DNA of 64,000 nt from Agarilytica sp045430305 (GTDB lineage: Bacteria > Pseudomonadota > Gammaproteobacteria > Pseudomonadales > Cellvibrionaceae), in NCBI GenBank assembly GCA_045430305.1, contig JAILXW010000003.1, forward strand, positions 310,001-374,000. Reading direction: 5' to 3'. This document shows positions 34,702 to 43,880 of this stretch, in pieces. Each line of letters starts with the position of its first letter. Positions within the stretch are counted from its first letter, which is position 1. The notes beneath the pieces are model-generated. The model was given only the letters and a program-made list of their open reading frames with translations, was not told the origin of the DNA and ran no database searches. Made by a program: the position numbers and the translations under genes.

Positions 34702-35241
34702 TCACACTGTTCTCGCCATCACTCGCTCACACATATTAATCAGTAGTGCAGCATTCTTTTTCGCCCCTGGCACACGGATAAAATCAAAGTAATACGCTAA
34801 ATCTAGATGCTTATCTCCCAACGACAAACTTTCATATTCTTTCGATTCAATAAAGCGACAGGTCAAATCTTGCAAACGATGCAGTAAGACTTTTTCAATC
34901 ATTAGTTCAGCGCTGAGAATATGCTTTTTTATTGACTGTGCTTGCACGCGAGTAAATGCCCCAGAATCTTTGAGCAAGCGCCTAACATCTCGCAACTTCG
35001 CCACGGTTTGCACACTAATAGAATCAATCGTGATTAAGACTTCGTCCAGCAAATTGACCGATAGAGCAATATTCTCAGACCTCAACCAACAACACCAAAG
35101 AATAATATTTATATTTGCCTGATACTCATCTTGCAGCTGCAAACTTTGTTGCTCGAAAGCGGGAACGGAGTAAATACGCGTGGCGTAATCCCATAAAGAA
35201 TCATTAAGGGAGACGTTAGAACTGTTGTGTTGCATTGCCAT
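34702..35241 (-). CDS. DUF2390/TIGR02444 family protein
   Basis: About 179 residues from ATG 35239-35241, which has AGG about 9 bases upstream; an ATG six codons earlier also exists. The signature SLWDYATRIYSVPAFEQQSLQLQDEYQANI, here split over residues about 14-45, plus ILWCCWLRSENI, is that of TIGR02444. All-helical and cytoplasmic, function unknown. It lies downstream of algP in convergent orientation, as in Pseudomonas. Confidence 0.85.
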   Translation of the reverse strand: MAMQHNSSNVSLNDSLWDYATRIYSVPAFEQQSLQLQDEYQANINIILWCCWLRSENIALSVNLLDEVLITIDSISVQTVAKLRDVRRLLKDSGAFTRVQAQSIKKHILSAELMIEKVLLHRLQDLTCRFIESKEYESLSLGDKHLDLAYYFDFIRVPGAKKNAALLINMCERVMARTV

Positions 35242-35409
35242 TGGTTTCGGCCTGAACATTATTGTTTTATGGCCCTGACATTGGATATCAGGTAGGTTAA
35301 GTCTACGGACTGTGACGTAGTACGCAATTCAAATTGTTCAAAAATGAGACAAACCGCAGCTTTTAACTGCATCCAGACGAGAATACCGAAGCAGGGCGTA
35401 AGACTGGAC

Positions 35410-36117
35410 TTAAGCGGTCGCCTTGCGTTGAAACACAATATCCCACACACCATGCCCCAATCGGGCGCCACGCTTCTCGAACTTTGTTTCTGGGCGAAAC
35501 TCTGGCTTAGGCGAAAAACAATACTCTTCCGCAGTATTAGCAAAGCACTGATCTGCATCACAGATCACCTCCATCATGTGCTCAGCATAGTGTTCCCAGT
35601 CGGTGGCCAGATGCACCAAGCCACCCTCAGCCATCTTATCTGCGATTAAATCAAGAAACTCAGACTGCACAATGCGGCGCTTGTGATGCTTTTTCTTGTG
35701 CCAAGGGTCAGGAAAATACAACTGAAAGCGGTCGATGGAGGCATCAGGAATACAATCTTCCATCACGTCTTTAGCATCGGCCATATACACACGTAGGTTG
35801 GTCACTTCTTCTTGCCCAGCAAGATTTATCAAGCGGCCAACTCCAGGAGGGTGCACTTCGATACCAATGAAATTTTTATCCGGCTCTTGTTTGGCCATTT
35901 GTAACAGCGAATCACCCATGCCAAACCCAATCTCAACCACCAAAGGTGCTTCGCGAGCAAAAACATCTGAAGGGTTAATTTCACCATCGACAAGCTTTAA
36001 ACCGTAGAAAGGCCACCATTTTTCAAACGCATTTTTCTGGCCCTCGGTCATACGACCCGCACGAACCACATAACTGCGAATCGGTTTTTTCTTGTACTCT
36101 ATTTCGTATTCACTCAT
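35410..36117 (-). CDS. trmB: tRNA (guanine-N7)-methyltransferase
   Basis: 235 residues. Makes m7G46 in tRNA variable loops with S-adenosylmethionine. Seen: SAM-binding VVEIGFGMGDSL, the family's FPDPWHKKKHHKRR and the C-terminal ETKFEKRGARLGHGVWD. The start overlaps the DUF423 gene stop by 4 bases, so the two are co-translated. Confidence 0.95.
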   Translation of the reverse strand: MSEYEIEYKKKPIRSYVVRAGRMTEGQKNAFEKWWPFYGLKLVDGEINPSDVFAREAPLVVEIGFGMGDSLLQMAKQEPDKNFIGIEVHPPGVGRLINLAGQEEVTNLRVYMADAKDVMEDCIPDASIDRFQLYFPDPWHKKKHHKRRIVQSEFLDLIADKMAEGGLVHLATDWEHYAEHMMEVICDADQCFANTAEEYCFSPKPEFRPETKFEKRGARLGHGVWDIVFQRKATA

Positions 36118-36506
36118 GTGTGATTTTCACTCAAACCCAAAAATAAACACACCCAGCCCGCTATAAAGCTGGCTCCCCCTAGGGGCGTAATCATTCCGAG
36201 CCACTTAACTCCAGAGACTGAAAGAGCATAGAGACTGCCCGGGAACAAGATTATGCCCACTACAAAAAAAATGCCGCACCACCTTAGCTGGGTACTGCTT
36301 TGAAATGCTGGCGAAAGATACAAAAACAAACCTAAAAACAGTAAAGCAAGCGTATGAAACATTTGGTATTGCACGCCGGTTTGATATACCCGCAACATAT
36401 TTTCATCAAGGTGCGCTTTTAAAGCATGTGCGCCAAAAGCGCCTATCGCAACGACGAACACACCGCTAAGCGCTGCGGCTTTAAGTAAAAAGAGGGGGCT
36501 TGGCAT
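36114..36506 (-). CDS. DUF423 (YgdD-like) membrane protein
   Basis: 130 residues from the ATG at 36504-36506 (MPSPLFLL); the frame continues upstream for 13 codons into the rpoH terminator and is unlikely to be used. Four membrane helices and the family motif AIGAFGAHALKAHLD at about 19-33. Small inner-membrane protein with no established function. Overlaps trmB by 4 bases. Confidence 0.9.
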   Translation of the reverse strand: MPSPLFLLKAAALSGVFVVAIGAFGAHALKAHLDENMLRVYQTGVQYQMFHTLALLFLGLFLYLSPAFQSSTQLRWCGIFFVVGIILFPGSLYALSVSGVKWLGMITPLGGASFIAGWVCLFLGLSENHT

Positions 36507-36530
36507 AAAGGTGTTTCTCGAACCTAAAAA

Positions 36531-36555
36531 ACAAAAAAGCCGCAAAAATGCGGCT
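36531..36555 (-). terminator. Rho-independent terminator of rpoH
   Basis: Read on the minus strand: AGCCGCA, TTTT loop, TGCGGCT, then TTTTTG and further Ts. It lies 35 bases after the rpoH stop. Confidence 0.9.
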
Positions 36556-36589
36556 TCTCATCAGATCGTTATAAAAGCGTTACGATAAC

Positions 36590-37444
36590 TTAAGCTTCCA
36601 TGCAGGTACGTACTTTTTTCATGGCGTTTTTTTCGAGCTGGCGAATACGCTCAGCAGAAACACCATAAACCGCAGCCAGGTCATGAAGCGTAGACTTTTC
36701 TTCGCTCAACCAGCGCTTTTGCAAAATATCTCGGCTGCGATCATCGAGATCAGCCATTGCCGCTTCAAGGCCGTTAACAGAATTTTGTGTCCAGTCGGCA
36801 TTTTCAAGCATAACCGAAGGGTCGTAGCGCTTATCTTCTAAATAATTCGCAGGCGCTAGGTATGCTGAATCATCGTCGTCATCAGCACCGGCATCGAAAC
36901 CCATATCAACCGCTGACAGTCGGCCTTCCATTTGACGAACGTGTTTTACATCGACATTTAAATCTTTTGCAACAGCTTCAGCTTCGACATTGGTCAACCA
37001 GGCCAAACGCTTTTTCTTACCGCGCAAGTTAAAGAACAATTTGCGCTGAGCTTTGGTAGTCGCCACTTTAACAATGCGCCAGTTGCGTAATATAAATTCG
37101 TGCATTTCAGCTTTGATCCAATGCACAGCAAAAGATACCAAACGCACGCCTTTTTCGGGATTGAAGCGTTTAACTGCTTTCATCAAACCGACGTTGCCTT
37201 CTTGGATCAAGTCGCCTTCGGCCAAACCGTAACCGGAATAGCTCTTAGCGATGTGAACCACGAAGCGAAGGTGCGCCATAACCATACGGCGCGCAGATTC
37301 CAAATCGCCGTTGTAGTACAAATCTTCGGCGAGTTTTTGCTCTTCTTCAGCAGTTAGAATCGGAAATGTATTGACCGTCTGAATATAAGCGCCCAGATTT
37401 TGACCGGGGGCGAGTGTATCTACAGACTGCAAGCTAGTTCCCAT
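36590..37444 (-). CDS. rpoH: RNA polymerase heat-shock sigma factor RpoH
   Basis: 284 residues, the size of sigma-32. Region 2 with DLIQEGNVGLMKAVKRF and the RpoH box-like stretch TTKAQRKLFFNLR at about 127-139; region 4 with LHDLAAVYGVSAERIRQLEK. Directs heat-shock gene transcription. GGAGG before the ATG. It lies downstream of ftsYEX on the same strand, as in many Gammaproteobacteria, but separated by 315 bases with its own upstream structure. Confidence 0.97.
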   Translation of the reverse strand: MGTSLQSVDTLAPGQNLGAYIQTVNTFPILTAEEEQKLAEDLYYNGDLESARRMVMAHLRFVVHIAKSYSGYGLAEGDLIQEGNVGLMKAVKRFNPEKGVRLVSFAVHWIKAEMHEFILRNWRIVKVATTKAQRKLFFNLRGKKKRLAWLTNVEAEAVAKDLNVDVKHVRQMEGRLSAVDMGFDAGADDDDDSAYLAPANYLEDKRYDPSVMLENADWTQNSVNGLEAAMADLDDRSRDILQKRWLSEEKSTLHDLAAVYGVSAERIRQLEKNAMKKVRTCMEA

Positions 37445-37759
37445 CGGGATCCTCCAAATTATTCGGGCTGAAGTGTAGCAAAACCGTTATGGCTTCGCCA
37501 GGCGTCAGACCGAGCACTCACTAGGGCATATGGGGGCGTTTTTCGCCTTTTCAAGCCCTTAGCAATAGCCCATTAAGTAGTTTAAGTCTTTGCTTTTTAT
37601 ACGGATTTTGACCTAAGAATAGGAAAGTAGTTCCGTATAAAACTGAATTTGGGGCAAGATTGAAACAGGGTGTTGCGCCAGCCACCATCGACTGAAGTTA
37701 ACCTTGTAGTTATTTGGTTGTAGTTATTTGGTTGTAGTTATTTGGTAGTTACTTGGCAG
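37445..37759. other. 315-bp region upstream of rpoH
   Basis: Holds no gene. It contains an 11-bp inverted repeat (37595-37605 with 37632-37642), a small hairpin GGCG-TTTTT-CGCC at about 37535-37548, and a run of tandem repeats against the ftsX stop. The rpoH promoters must lie here, but I cannot place them with confidence. Confidence 0.5.
37595..37642. promoter_or_regulatory. 11-bp inverted repeat upstream of rpoH
   Basis: TTTTATACGGA (37595-37605) and TCCGTATAAAA (37632-37642) are perfect inverted repeats 26 bases apart, about 150-200 bases before the rpoH start. Possible binding sites for a dimeric regulator, or a stem in the rpoH leader. Confidence 0.4.
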
Positions 37760-37767
37760 TTACTTGG
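37704..37767. repeat. Tandem repeat array overlapping the ftsX stop
   Basis: Three exact copies of TTGTAGTTATTTGG (37704-37717, 37718-37731, 37732-37745) followed by two 11-bp variants TAGTTACTTGG and CAGTTACTTGG. The last unit covers the ftsX stop (37760-37762) and its last codons. A minisatellite likely to vary in copy number. Confidence 0.85.
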
Positions 37768-38755
37768 GCTCAATCTGAGCGATATGACGCCCCACAGATA
37801 TCCAGGCTCCAAGCCACCCCAAAAGGGTGCTCAAGAGAATGAGCTGAGCCCCCGAAACCAGTTCCAGGCCCTTGAGGTCAAATTCACTTTGATAGAGCGA
37901 GGCCAAACGCGCCACCGAAGGCTCGATAACAGCATAGCCAATTGCGACAATCACGCAGGCAAGCACTCCGCCAAATAAGCCATACCAGCCACCGGAATAT
38001 AAAAAGGGTCGACGGACAAAGGCATCGGTGCCGCCCACTAACTTAGCCACCAGAATTTCATCGCGACGGTTCTCGATGGCCAGACGAATGGTATTCCCGA
38101 TCGCCAACAGCACCCCCACACTTAATAAGCTCGCCAATGCCAGCACCACTTTGCGGCCCAACACCATAATTTCTTGCAGTCGGCGCACCCAATCCATATC
38201 CAAGCTCACATCATCCACAACGGCTTGCTCTTCGATACGAGCAGCGAGTCGCTCAAGATCCACAGCCTGCAGTTGACCCATATTGGGTGAAATGATTACG
38301 GTCGGAGGCAAGGGGTTTTGCTCAAGGGCTTCTAACGCTTTGCCAAACCCAGAAAAACGCTGAAAATCATCCAGTGCGTCGCCAGGAGACAAATAAGAGA
38401 CCTCAGAAACTTCAGGGTAAGTGTTTAGTTCTTCCAGGAGCTGATCGATAGCCGCTTGCTTCACCCGAACATTGAGGAAAACCGAAATCTTGGGGTTGGA
38501 ATCCCAACTGGAACCCAAGGCGTTGATATTGTCGAGCGCCAGCAATAGCGTGACGGGCAGTGCCAGCGCAATCGCCACCACCAATGCCGTCATTAATGTT
38601 TGAACCGGGGTACCAACCAAGCGCCTGAAGCTTTCTACAAAAGACGTTTGATGATGCAAACGATAGGAGCGAATGCGATCGCCAAAACTGGTTTTACTTT
38701 GCGATGCGCCCTTTACTGAAGGCTTTGTCGCAGTGTTCGTTTCACGTGCGCTCAT
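37760..38755 (-). CDS. ftsX: Cell division protein FtsX
   Basis: 331 residues: basic cytoplasmic N-terminus, membrane helix about 55-75, a periplasmic loop (about 80-200, with VSEVSYLSPGDALDDFQRF) and three more helices. With FtsE it forms an ABC-type complex that activates septal murein hydrolases via EnvC-like partners. The start overlaps the ftsE stop by 4 bases. Its stop lies inside a tandem repeat, so repeat changes could alter the last residues. Confidence 0.95.
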   Translation of the reverse strand: MSARETNTATKPSVKGASQSKTSFGDRIRSYRLHHQTSFVESFRRLVGTPVQTLMTALVVAIALALPVTLLLALDNINALGSSWDSNPKISVFLNVRVKQAAIDQLLEELNTYPEVSEVSYLSPGDALDDFQRFSGFGKALEALEQNPLPPTVIISPNMGQLQAVDLERLAARIEEQAVVDDVSLDMDWVRRLQEIMVLGRKVVLALASLLSVGVLLAIGNTIRLAIENRRDEILVAKLVGGTDAFVRRPFLYSGGWYGLFGGVLACVIVAIGYAVIEPSVARLASLYQSEFDLKGLELVSGAQLILLSTLLGWLGAWISVGRHIAQIEPK

Positions 38756-39423
38756 TGTTCCCAGAACCCGTCGTGCACCAATTGACCCTGCTCAAGACTG
38801 AGCACCCGGCGATTCATTGATTTAAGTAGAGCCAGATCATGACTCGCAATCAAGGTGGTCACGCCCACAGCATTAAATTGCAGGAACAAATCCATGATCT
38901 CTTTGGAAAGCTCAGGGTCTAGGTTGCCAGTAGGTTCATCTGCCAATAATACGGGCGGCTTATTCACAACCGCTCGCGCGATACCTACACGCTGCTGTTC
39001 ACCGCCAGAGAGGGTAATAGGATTGTGTTTTTCTTTTTTCAACAGGCCGACTTTGTCTAACGCTGCTCGAACACGACGCCCCACTTCTCGCGAATGGAAC
39101 CCGGCAATTTGAAGGGGCAGGGCGATGTTCTCAAATACACTGCGATCAAATAAGAGCTGGTGGTTCTGAAAAACCACACCGACCTGACGGCGATGGTAAG
39201 GAATTTGCCCGCGTGACATGCGGTTAAGATTGCGCCCCCCCACCACGACTTGCCCCGTGGTCGAGCGCTCCATCAACATAATAAGCTTCATTAAAGTGCT
39301 TTTGCCCGCCCCCGAGTGGCCGGTTAAAAACACCATCTCGGCGGCATCAATATCAAAATTGACGGCGAGTAGTGCTTCTTGCCCACTTTCGTAGCGCTTG
39401 CTGACTTGGCTAAAGCTAATCAT
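38752..39423 (-). CDS. ftsE: Cell division ATP-binding protein FtsE
   Basis: 223 residues, a minimal ABC ATPase: Walker A GHSGAGKST, signature LSGGEQQRVGIARAV, Walker B VLLADEPTGNLD. Cytoplasmic partner of FtsX at the division site. Follows ftsY by 52 bases, overlaps ftsX by 4. Confidence 0.97.
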   Translation of the reverse strand: MISFSQVSKRYESGQEALLAVNFDIDAAEMVFLTGHSGAGKSTLMKLIMLMERSTTGQVVVGGRNLNRMSRGQIPYHRRQVGVVFQNHQLLFDRSVFENIALPLQIAGFHSREVGRRVRAALDKVGLLKKEKHNPITLSGGEQQRVGIARAVVNKPPVLLADEPTGNLDPELSKEIMDLFLQFNAVGVTTLIASHDLALLKSMNRRVLSLEQGQLVHDGFWEQ

Positions 39424-39475
39424 TTATCGTTGATGAATTCTTGTTATTTTTTAAGTTGTTGAAGGCTACACCAGC

Positions 39476-40534
39476 TTAGACCTTAAATAAGGCCTGGGTA
39501 AAATCATTTGCATTAAAGGGCTGCAAATCATCGACGCTTTCGCCCACCCCAATAAAGCGCACTGGAATACCGAGTTTTTCACTTAAGGCAAAAATAATTC
39601 CGCCTTTTGCCGTGCCATCTAGCTTGGTCAAAACTAAACCGCTCACACAGGCAGATTCTCTAAATTGCTGCGCCTGATTTACAGCATTTTGACCCGTGCC
39701 CGCATCGAGCACCAAAAGCACTTCGTGCGGTGCGCTTTGATCTAGCTTTTCCATGACTCGCTTTACTTTGGCCAGCTCTTCCATCAAGCCACTTTTATTG
39801 TGTAATCGCCCAGCAGTATCTGCAATGATGACATCGATCCCGCGCGATTGCGCTGACTGAATTGCGTCAAAGACAACTGAAGCGCTATCAGCACCACTAT
39901 GCTGCGCAACAACCGGTACATTGTTGCGCTCGCCCCACACTTGCAATTGCTCTACCGCTGCCGCGCGAAATGTGTCGCCTGCAGCCAGCATGACGGACCT
40001 GCCTTCATTTTGAAAACGCTTTGCAAGTTTACCTATTGTGGTGGTTTTACCTACACCGTTCACACCGACGACTAGCACCACATAAGGCTTTTTGCTTTCA
40101 TCTATCACCAGTGGCGCTTCAACTTTTGCCAACATGCTTCGCATTTGCGCTTTTAACTTATCAAATAAAGCCTCTGAGTCGGACAGCTCTTTGCGCTTGA
40201 CGCTATCGGTGAGCACATCGATTATTTCTTGCGTTGCATCCATACCCACGTCGGCCATAAGCAATTGTGTTTCAATTTCTTCGAGCAATTCGTCATCTAT
40301 CGCTTTTTTGCCCAGAAGCAAATTACCAAGACCACTACCCAGTTGCGCACTGGTACGCGAAAGACCGCGCTTGATGCGTGCGAACACCCCGAGCTTTTCT
40401 TCCGGTTTGACGGTGCTCGCCTCTGCCGATTCAGACGCACCTGCTGGCAAGGCTGTCTCTGGGTTGCTCGGTGAGGTATTCTCGCGTTGCTCGGTTGAAG
40501 CGTCGGGCGATTTATTTTTTCGTTTAAAAAACAT
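39476..40534 (-). CDS. ftsY: Signal recognition particle receptor FtsY
   Basis: 352 residues: a short acidic, Ser/Glu-rich A domain (1-55), then the N and G domains with GVNGVGKTTTIGKLA, DTAGRLHNKSGLMEEL and TKLDGTAKGG. Docks ribosome-SRP complexes on the inner membrane. First gene of the ftsYEX operon, divergent from rsmD with a 73-base gap. Confidence 0.97.
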   Translation of the reverse strand: MFFKRKNKSPDASTEQRENTSPSNPETALPAGASESAEASTVKPEEKLGVFARIKRGLSRTSAQLGSGLGNLLLGKKAIDDELLEEIETQLLMADVGMDATQEIIDVLTDSVKRKELSDSEALFDKLKAQMRSMLAKVEAPLVIDESKKPYVVLVVGVNGVGKTTTIGKLAKRFQNEGRSVMLAAGDTFRAAAVEQLQVWGERNNVPVVAQHSGADSASVVFDAIQSAQSRGIDVIIADTAGRLHNKSGLMEELAKVKRVMEKLDQSAPHEVLLVLDAGTGQNAVNQAQQFRESACVSGLVLTKLDGTAKGGIIFALSEKLGIPVRFIGVGESVDDLQPFNANDFTQALFKV

Positions 40535-40607
40535 ACTTTCTAGTTCGAATAGGCCGTGTCTGGCCGATAAAGAGGTTCGCTAGTTTAGCAAATAACGAGC
40601 GCGGAAA

Positions 40608-41198
40608 ATGGCAGCAAAAAGAAAAAAACCGGCGACACTGGGGAATAGGGTCCGCATTATTGGTGGCCAGTGGCGCGGAAGGAAACTAGAAGTCGGCGAG
40701 GAAGAGGGCCTGCGCCCCACGGGTGACCGTGTGCGCGAAACACTTTTTAACTGGTTAATGCCCACTATTGTCGGCGCAAACTGCCTCGACGCCTTCGCCG
40801 GTACAGGTGCACTTGGCTTTGAAGCCCTGTCTCGCGGCGCCCGCTCGGTTACGTTTGTAGAACAAAATTCAAACAGTGCAAATTTTTTACGCACCAACAT
40901 TCAGCTACTTTGCGCCGATGCGTGCGTCCACAACCAAGATTTTTTATCTTGGAAGGCCGACACATCAAACCACTTCGATCTAATCTTTATCGACCCACCA
41001 TTCGCAGGGGAGATGTGGCAGCAAGCACTTACTCACATGATAAGCCATATACCCTTACCGAAAGACGCTTTGATATATATTGAAGCCCCACGCGAACAAA
41101 ATATATTGCTACCGCCGCAATGGAACGTGCATCGCGAAAAGATCTTTGGCCAAGTAAAAGCCTTGCTATGCAAGACAAGCCCGGGCGAAGCAGGCTAA
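40608..41198 (+). CDS. rsmD: 16S rRNA (guanine966-N2)-methyltransferase
   Basis: 196 residues. Basic N-terminus, RIIGGQWRGRKL, SAM site LDAFAGTGALGFEALSRGA, and catalytic DPPF (IDPPFAG). Methylates G966 of 16S rRNA. Divergent from ftsY, as in most relatives, and followed 32 bases later by coaD. Confidence 0.95.
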   Translation: MAAKRKKPATLGNRVRIIGGQWRGRKLEVGEEEGLRPTGDRVRETLFNWLMPTIVGANCLDAFAGTGALGFEALSRGARSVTFVEQNSNSANFLRTNIQLLCADACVHNQDFLSWKADTSNHFDLIFIDPPFAGEMWQQALTHMISHIPLPKDALIYIEAPREQNILLPPQWNVHREKIFGQVKALLCKTSPGEAG

Positions 41199-41230
41199 AA
41201 TGCGCCTGAATTTATCTAAAAAGCACGACA

Positions 41231-41734
41231 ATGAGCCCAGAAAAAAAAGTTGTATACCCCGGAACCTTCGATCCGGTCACCAATGGTCATATCGACTTAG
41301 TTCAACGCGCCGCACGCCTGTTCGATAAAGTTGTCGTGGCTGTTGCTGCCAGCCATAAGAAAACACCATTGTTTACCTTAGAAGAACGCGTTGACTTGGC
41401 CAAACAGGTTCTCGGCGACGTGGACAACATTGAAGTCTGCGGCTTTGATGTGCTTTTGAAAGATTTAGTAGAAGAAAAGGGCGCCTATGGCGTTGTGCGC
41501 GGTCTGCGTGCGGTATCTGACTTTGAATACGAGTTTCAGCTCGCCAACATGAACCGTAGTTTGGCGCCATCAATGGAAAGTTTATTCCTGACGCCAGCAG
41601 AGCACCTTTCCTATATTTCTTCTTCGCTGGTGAAAGAAATTGCCTCTCTCGGCGGTGACGTTTCCAAGTTCGTGCCCTCCATTGTGGATGATGCCCTGAA
41701 GGAAAAATATCGTTCACTTGGTAAGAATTTTTAA
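41231..41734 (+). CDS. coaD: Phosphopantetheine adenylyltransferase
   Basis: 167 residues with YPGTFDPVTNGHIDLVQRA (nucleotidyltransferase TxGH motif as TNGH) and the C-terminal YISSSLVKEIASLGGDV. Catalyses the fourth step of coenzyme A synthesis. Length and motifs are standard. Confidence 0.97.
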   Translation: MSPEKKVVYPGTFDPVTNGHIDLVQRAARLFDKVVVAVAASHKKTPLFTLEERVDLAKQVLGDVDNIEVCGFDVLLKDLVEEKGAYGVVRGLRAVSDFEYEFQLANMNRSLAPSMESLFLTPAEHLSYISSSLVKEIASLGGDVSKFVPSIVDDALKEKYRSLGKNF

Positions 41735-41841
41735 GTTTACCCCCCAACACTCAAATAAAACTTTGATTTGTCGCGACAATTCGTGGAGCACACCTGATTC
41801 AAGGACTAAACTAAATTAGACCAATTTGAACAGGTACCACA

Positions 41842-42207
41842 ATGTCTGACCCGCAAGATAGACGACGTTACACACGTATTAATTTTGAAGTTGACGCCGC
41901 CATGACCCAAGGTGACACTCACTATGATGTGCATCTCGTGGATATTTCACTGAAGGGCGCGCTGATCGAGACCCCGAAAAATTACGCCCTCAACGCCAAC
42001 ACGCCTGTTGATCTAAACCTGACACTAAGCGACGACATCATCATTACCATGCACACCTCTCTGACGCATAGTAGTGATGAAGTGCTTGGGTTTCACTGCG
42101 ACAGTATCGACATGGAAAGCATGACGCACCTGCGTCGCTTAATTGAGCTGAATATGGAAGACCCTCAAGCGTCTGATCGCGTACTCGACGAACTGATTCA
42201 CGCCTAA
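41842..42207 (+). CDS. PilZ-domain protein (first of a pair)
   Basis: 121 residues, essentially one PilZ domain with the c-di-GMP ligands: RRRYTRINF near the start (RxxxR) and DISLKGA (DxSxxG). Likely a single-domain c-di-GMP receptor. An extra helical tail (about 95-121) follows the domain. Followed after 3 bases by a second PilZ gene, so an operon. Confidence 0.9.
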   Translation: MSDPQDRRRYTRINFEVDAAMTQGDTHYDVHLVDISLKGALIETPKNYALNANTPVDLNLTLSDDIIITMHTSLTHSSDEVLGFHCDSIDMESMTHLRRLIELNMEDPQASDRVLDELIHA

Positions 42208-42210
42208 ACT

Positions 42211-42507
42211 ATGCCATCTGAAGAAGAAAAACGCCGCTACATTCGCTCACCTATTCGCGCCTACGCTCGTATTGAGATTAACGGTATAGAACACGACGCA
42301 TATATTCTTGATTTGTCTCGTGGTGGTGCCCGCTTTGCGATCATCGATGAGCACAACATCAAGCCCAACGACAATATCAAGCTTTACGTTGAAGGCGATC
42401 CAGAAATTATTTTAGAAGGCCGTGTAGCGCACGCAAAAGATCACTATATGGGCTTAGATTGTGGCGAAAACGGAGTCGAAATTTCCGTATTTAAACTTTC
42501 TGACTAA
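42211..42507 (+). CDS. PilZ-domain protein (second of a pair)
   Basis: 98 residues, a bare PilZ domain: KRRYIRSPI and DLSRGGARF. The two neighbours share only the motif layout, not close sequence, so the duplication is old or the genes are of separate origin. Ends 14 bases from the convergent radA stop. Confidence 0.9.
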   Translation: MPSEEEKRRYIRSPIRAYARIEINGIEHDAYILDLSRGGARFAIIDEHNIKPNDNIKLYVEGDPEIILEGRVAHAKDHYMGLDCGENGVEISVFKLSD

Positions 42508-42521
42508 GACCGCACGCCGCT

Positions 42522-43880
42522 TTAGATCGACTGTAAAGCCTCACTCAGTTTTTTCACTGCTAATATTTCCATTCCCGGAATCGCTTCTCGTGGCTCGTTA
42601 CCTTTCGGGACGATGGCCTTTTTAAACCCGTGCTTACTGGCTTCGCGCAAGCGCTCTTGGCCATTTGGCACAGGGCGAATTTCACCCGCCAAGCCAACCT
42701 CACCGAAAACGATAAGTTCGCGCGATAAAGGCGCATCACGAAAACTCGACACCAAGGCCAACAACAAGGCCAAGTCAGCGCTCGTCTCAACGATCTTGAC
42801 ACCACCAACCACATTCACAAAAACATCTTGGTCGCCCACCATTAACCCACCATGACGATGCAAAACAGCCAAGAGCATGGCAAGTCGATTTTGTTCGAGG
42901 CCAACGGCCACCCGTCGCGGGTTGCCAGCACTGGAATCATCGACCAAACCCTGTATTTCCACCAAAAGCGGACGCGTACCTTCCCAGGTCACCATCACGA
43001 CTGAGCCGCTGGCCACTTCGTCAGCACGCTGCAAGAAAATGGCTGAAGGGTTACTGACTTCTTTCAGGCCTTGCTCCGTCATGGCGAATACGCCCAGCTC
43101 ATTCACCGCACCAAAGCGATTCTTGTTGCCGCGCAGCGTGCGAAACCTTGAGTCGTGAGAACCCTCCAGCATGATAGAGCAGTCAATCATGTGCTCTAGC
43201 ACTTTGGGCCCGGCTAAGCTGCCGTCTTTGGTGACATGCCCCACCAAAATCAAAACGGTGCCGCTCTCTTTGGCAAAACGGGTGAGATACGCTGCGGATT
43301 CTCGCACTTGCGACACGCTGCCCGGTGCAGACTGAATATCGCCGTGATGCATGACTTGAATGGAATCCACAACCAGTAATTTTGGTTTTATTGAATCTGC
43401 AGTTGCCACGACATTTTCCACGTCAGTCGCACTGAGCATTTGCAATTTGTCGGCCGGCAACTCCAAGCGTTTTGCTCGCAAGGCAACTTGCTGCAAAGAT
43501 TCCTCACCGGTCACATATAAAGCCGACTGTGCTTGCGCCAACTGACAGAGAGTTTGAAGCAGTAGTGTAGATTTACCCGCACCAGGGTTGCCACCAATCA
43601 GTACGACCGAGCCTGGCACAAAGCCGCCACCAAGCACACGATCGAACTCTTCCATCCCGGAAGAAAAACGCGGTACTTCTTGTAGGTCAATATTCTCCAA
43701 AGCAGTGACTTTACTGGCTTGGCCACCAGCGTAACCCTTAAAACCAGCTTTACTTTTTCCGCTACCTAAACGAACTTCTTGCAAGGTATTCCATGCCTGG
43801 CAAGCGCTGCACTGACCCTGCCATTTCTTGTAATCGGCACCACAGTCTTGGCACACATAGGCGGAATTTGCTTTGGCCAC
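42522..43880 (-). CDS. radA: DNA repair protein RadA
   Basis: 452 residues: zinc finger Cys10, Cys13, Cys24, Cys27; RecA-like core with Walker A GGNPGAGKST (96-105); KNRFG motif (GNKNRFGAVNELG); C-terminal Lon-like domain. RadA helps branch migration in recombination. Its start abuts the stop of the NADAR gene, so the two are transcribed together. Confidence 0.97.
   Translation of the reverse strand: MAKANSAYVCQDCGADYKKWQGQCSACQAWNTLQEVRLGSGKSKAGFKGYAGGQASKVTALENIDLQEVPRFSSGMEEFDRVLGGGFVPGSVVLIGGNPGAGKSTLLLQTLCQLAQAQSALYVTGEESLQQVALRAKRLELPADKLQMLSATDVENVVATADSIKPKLLVVDSIQVMHHGDIQSAPGSVSQVRESAAYLTRFAKESGTVLILVGHVTKDGSLAGPKVLEHMIDCSIMLEGSHDSRFRTLRGNKNRFGAVNELGVFAMTEQGLKEVSNPSAIFLQRADEVASGSVVMVTWEGTRPLLVEIQGLVDDSSAGNPRRVAVGLEQNRLAMLLAVLHRHGGLMVGDQDVFVNVVGGVKIVETSADLALLLALVSSFRDAPLSRELIVFGEVGLAGEIRPVPNGQERLREASKHGFKKAIVPKGNEPREAIPGMEILAVKKLSEALQSI

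Noticed and set aside
35259..35561. 100-codon minus-strand frame between DUF2390 and trmB
   Set aside because: Most of it lies inside trmB in another frame; no ribosome binding site or recognisable product.
37704..37767. CRISPR array
   Set aside because: The units are directly joined 14-bp and 11-bp tandem repeats with no spacers and no cas genes nearby.
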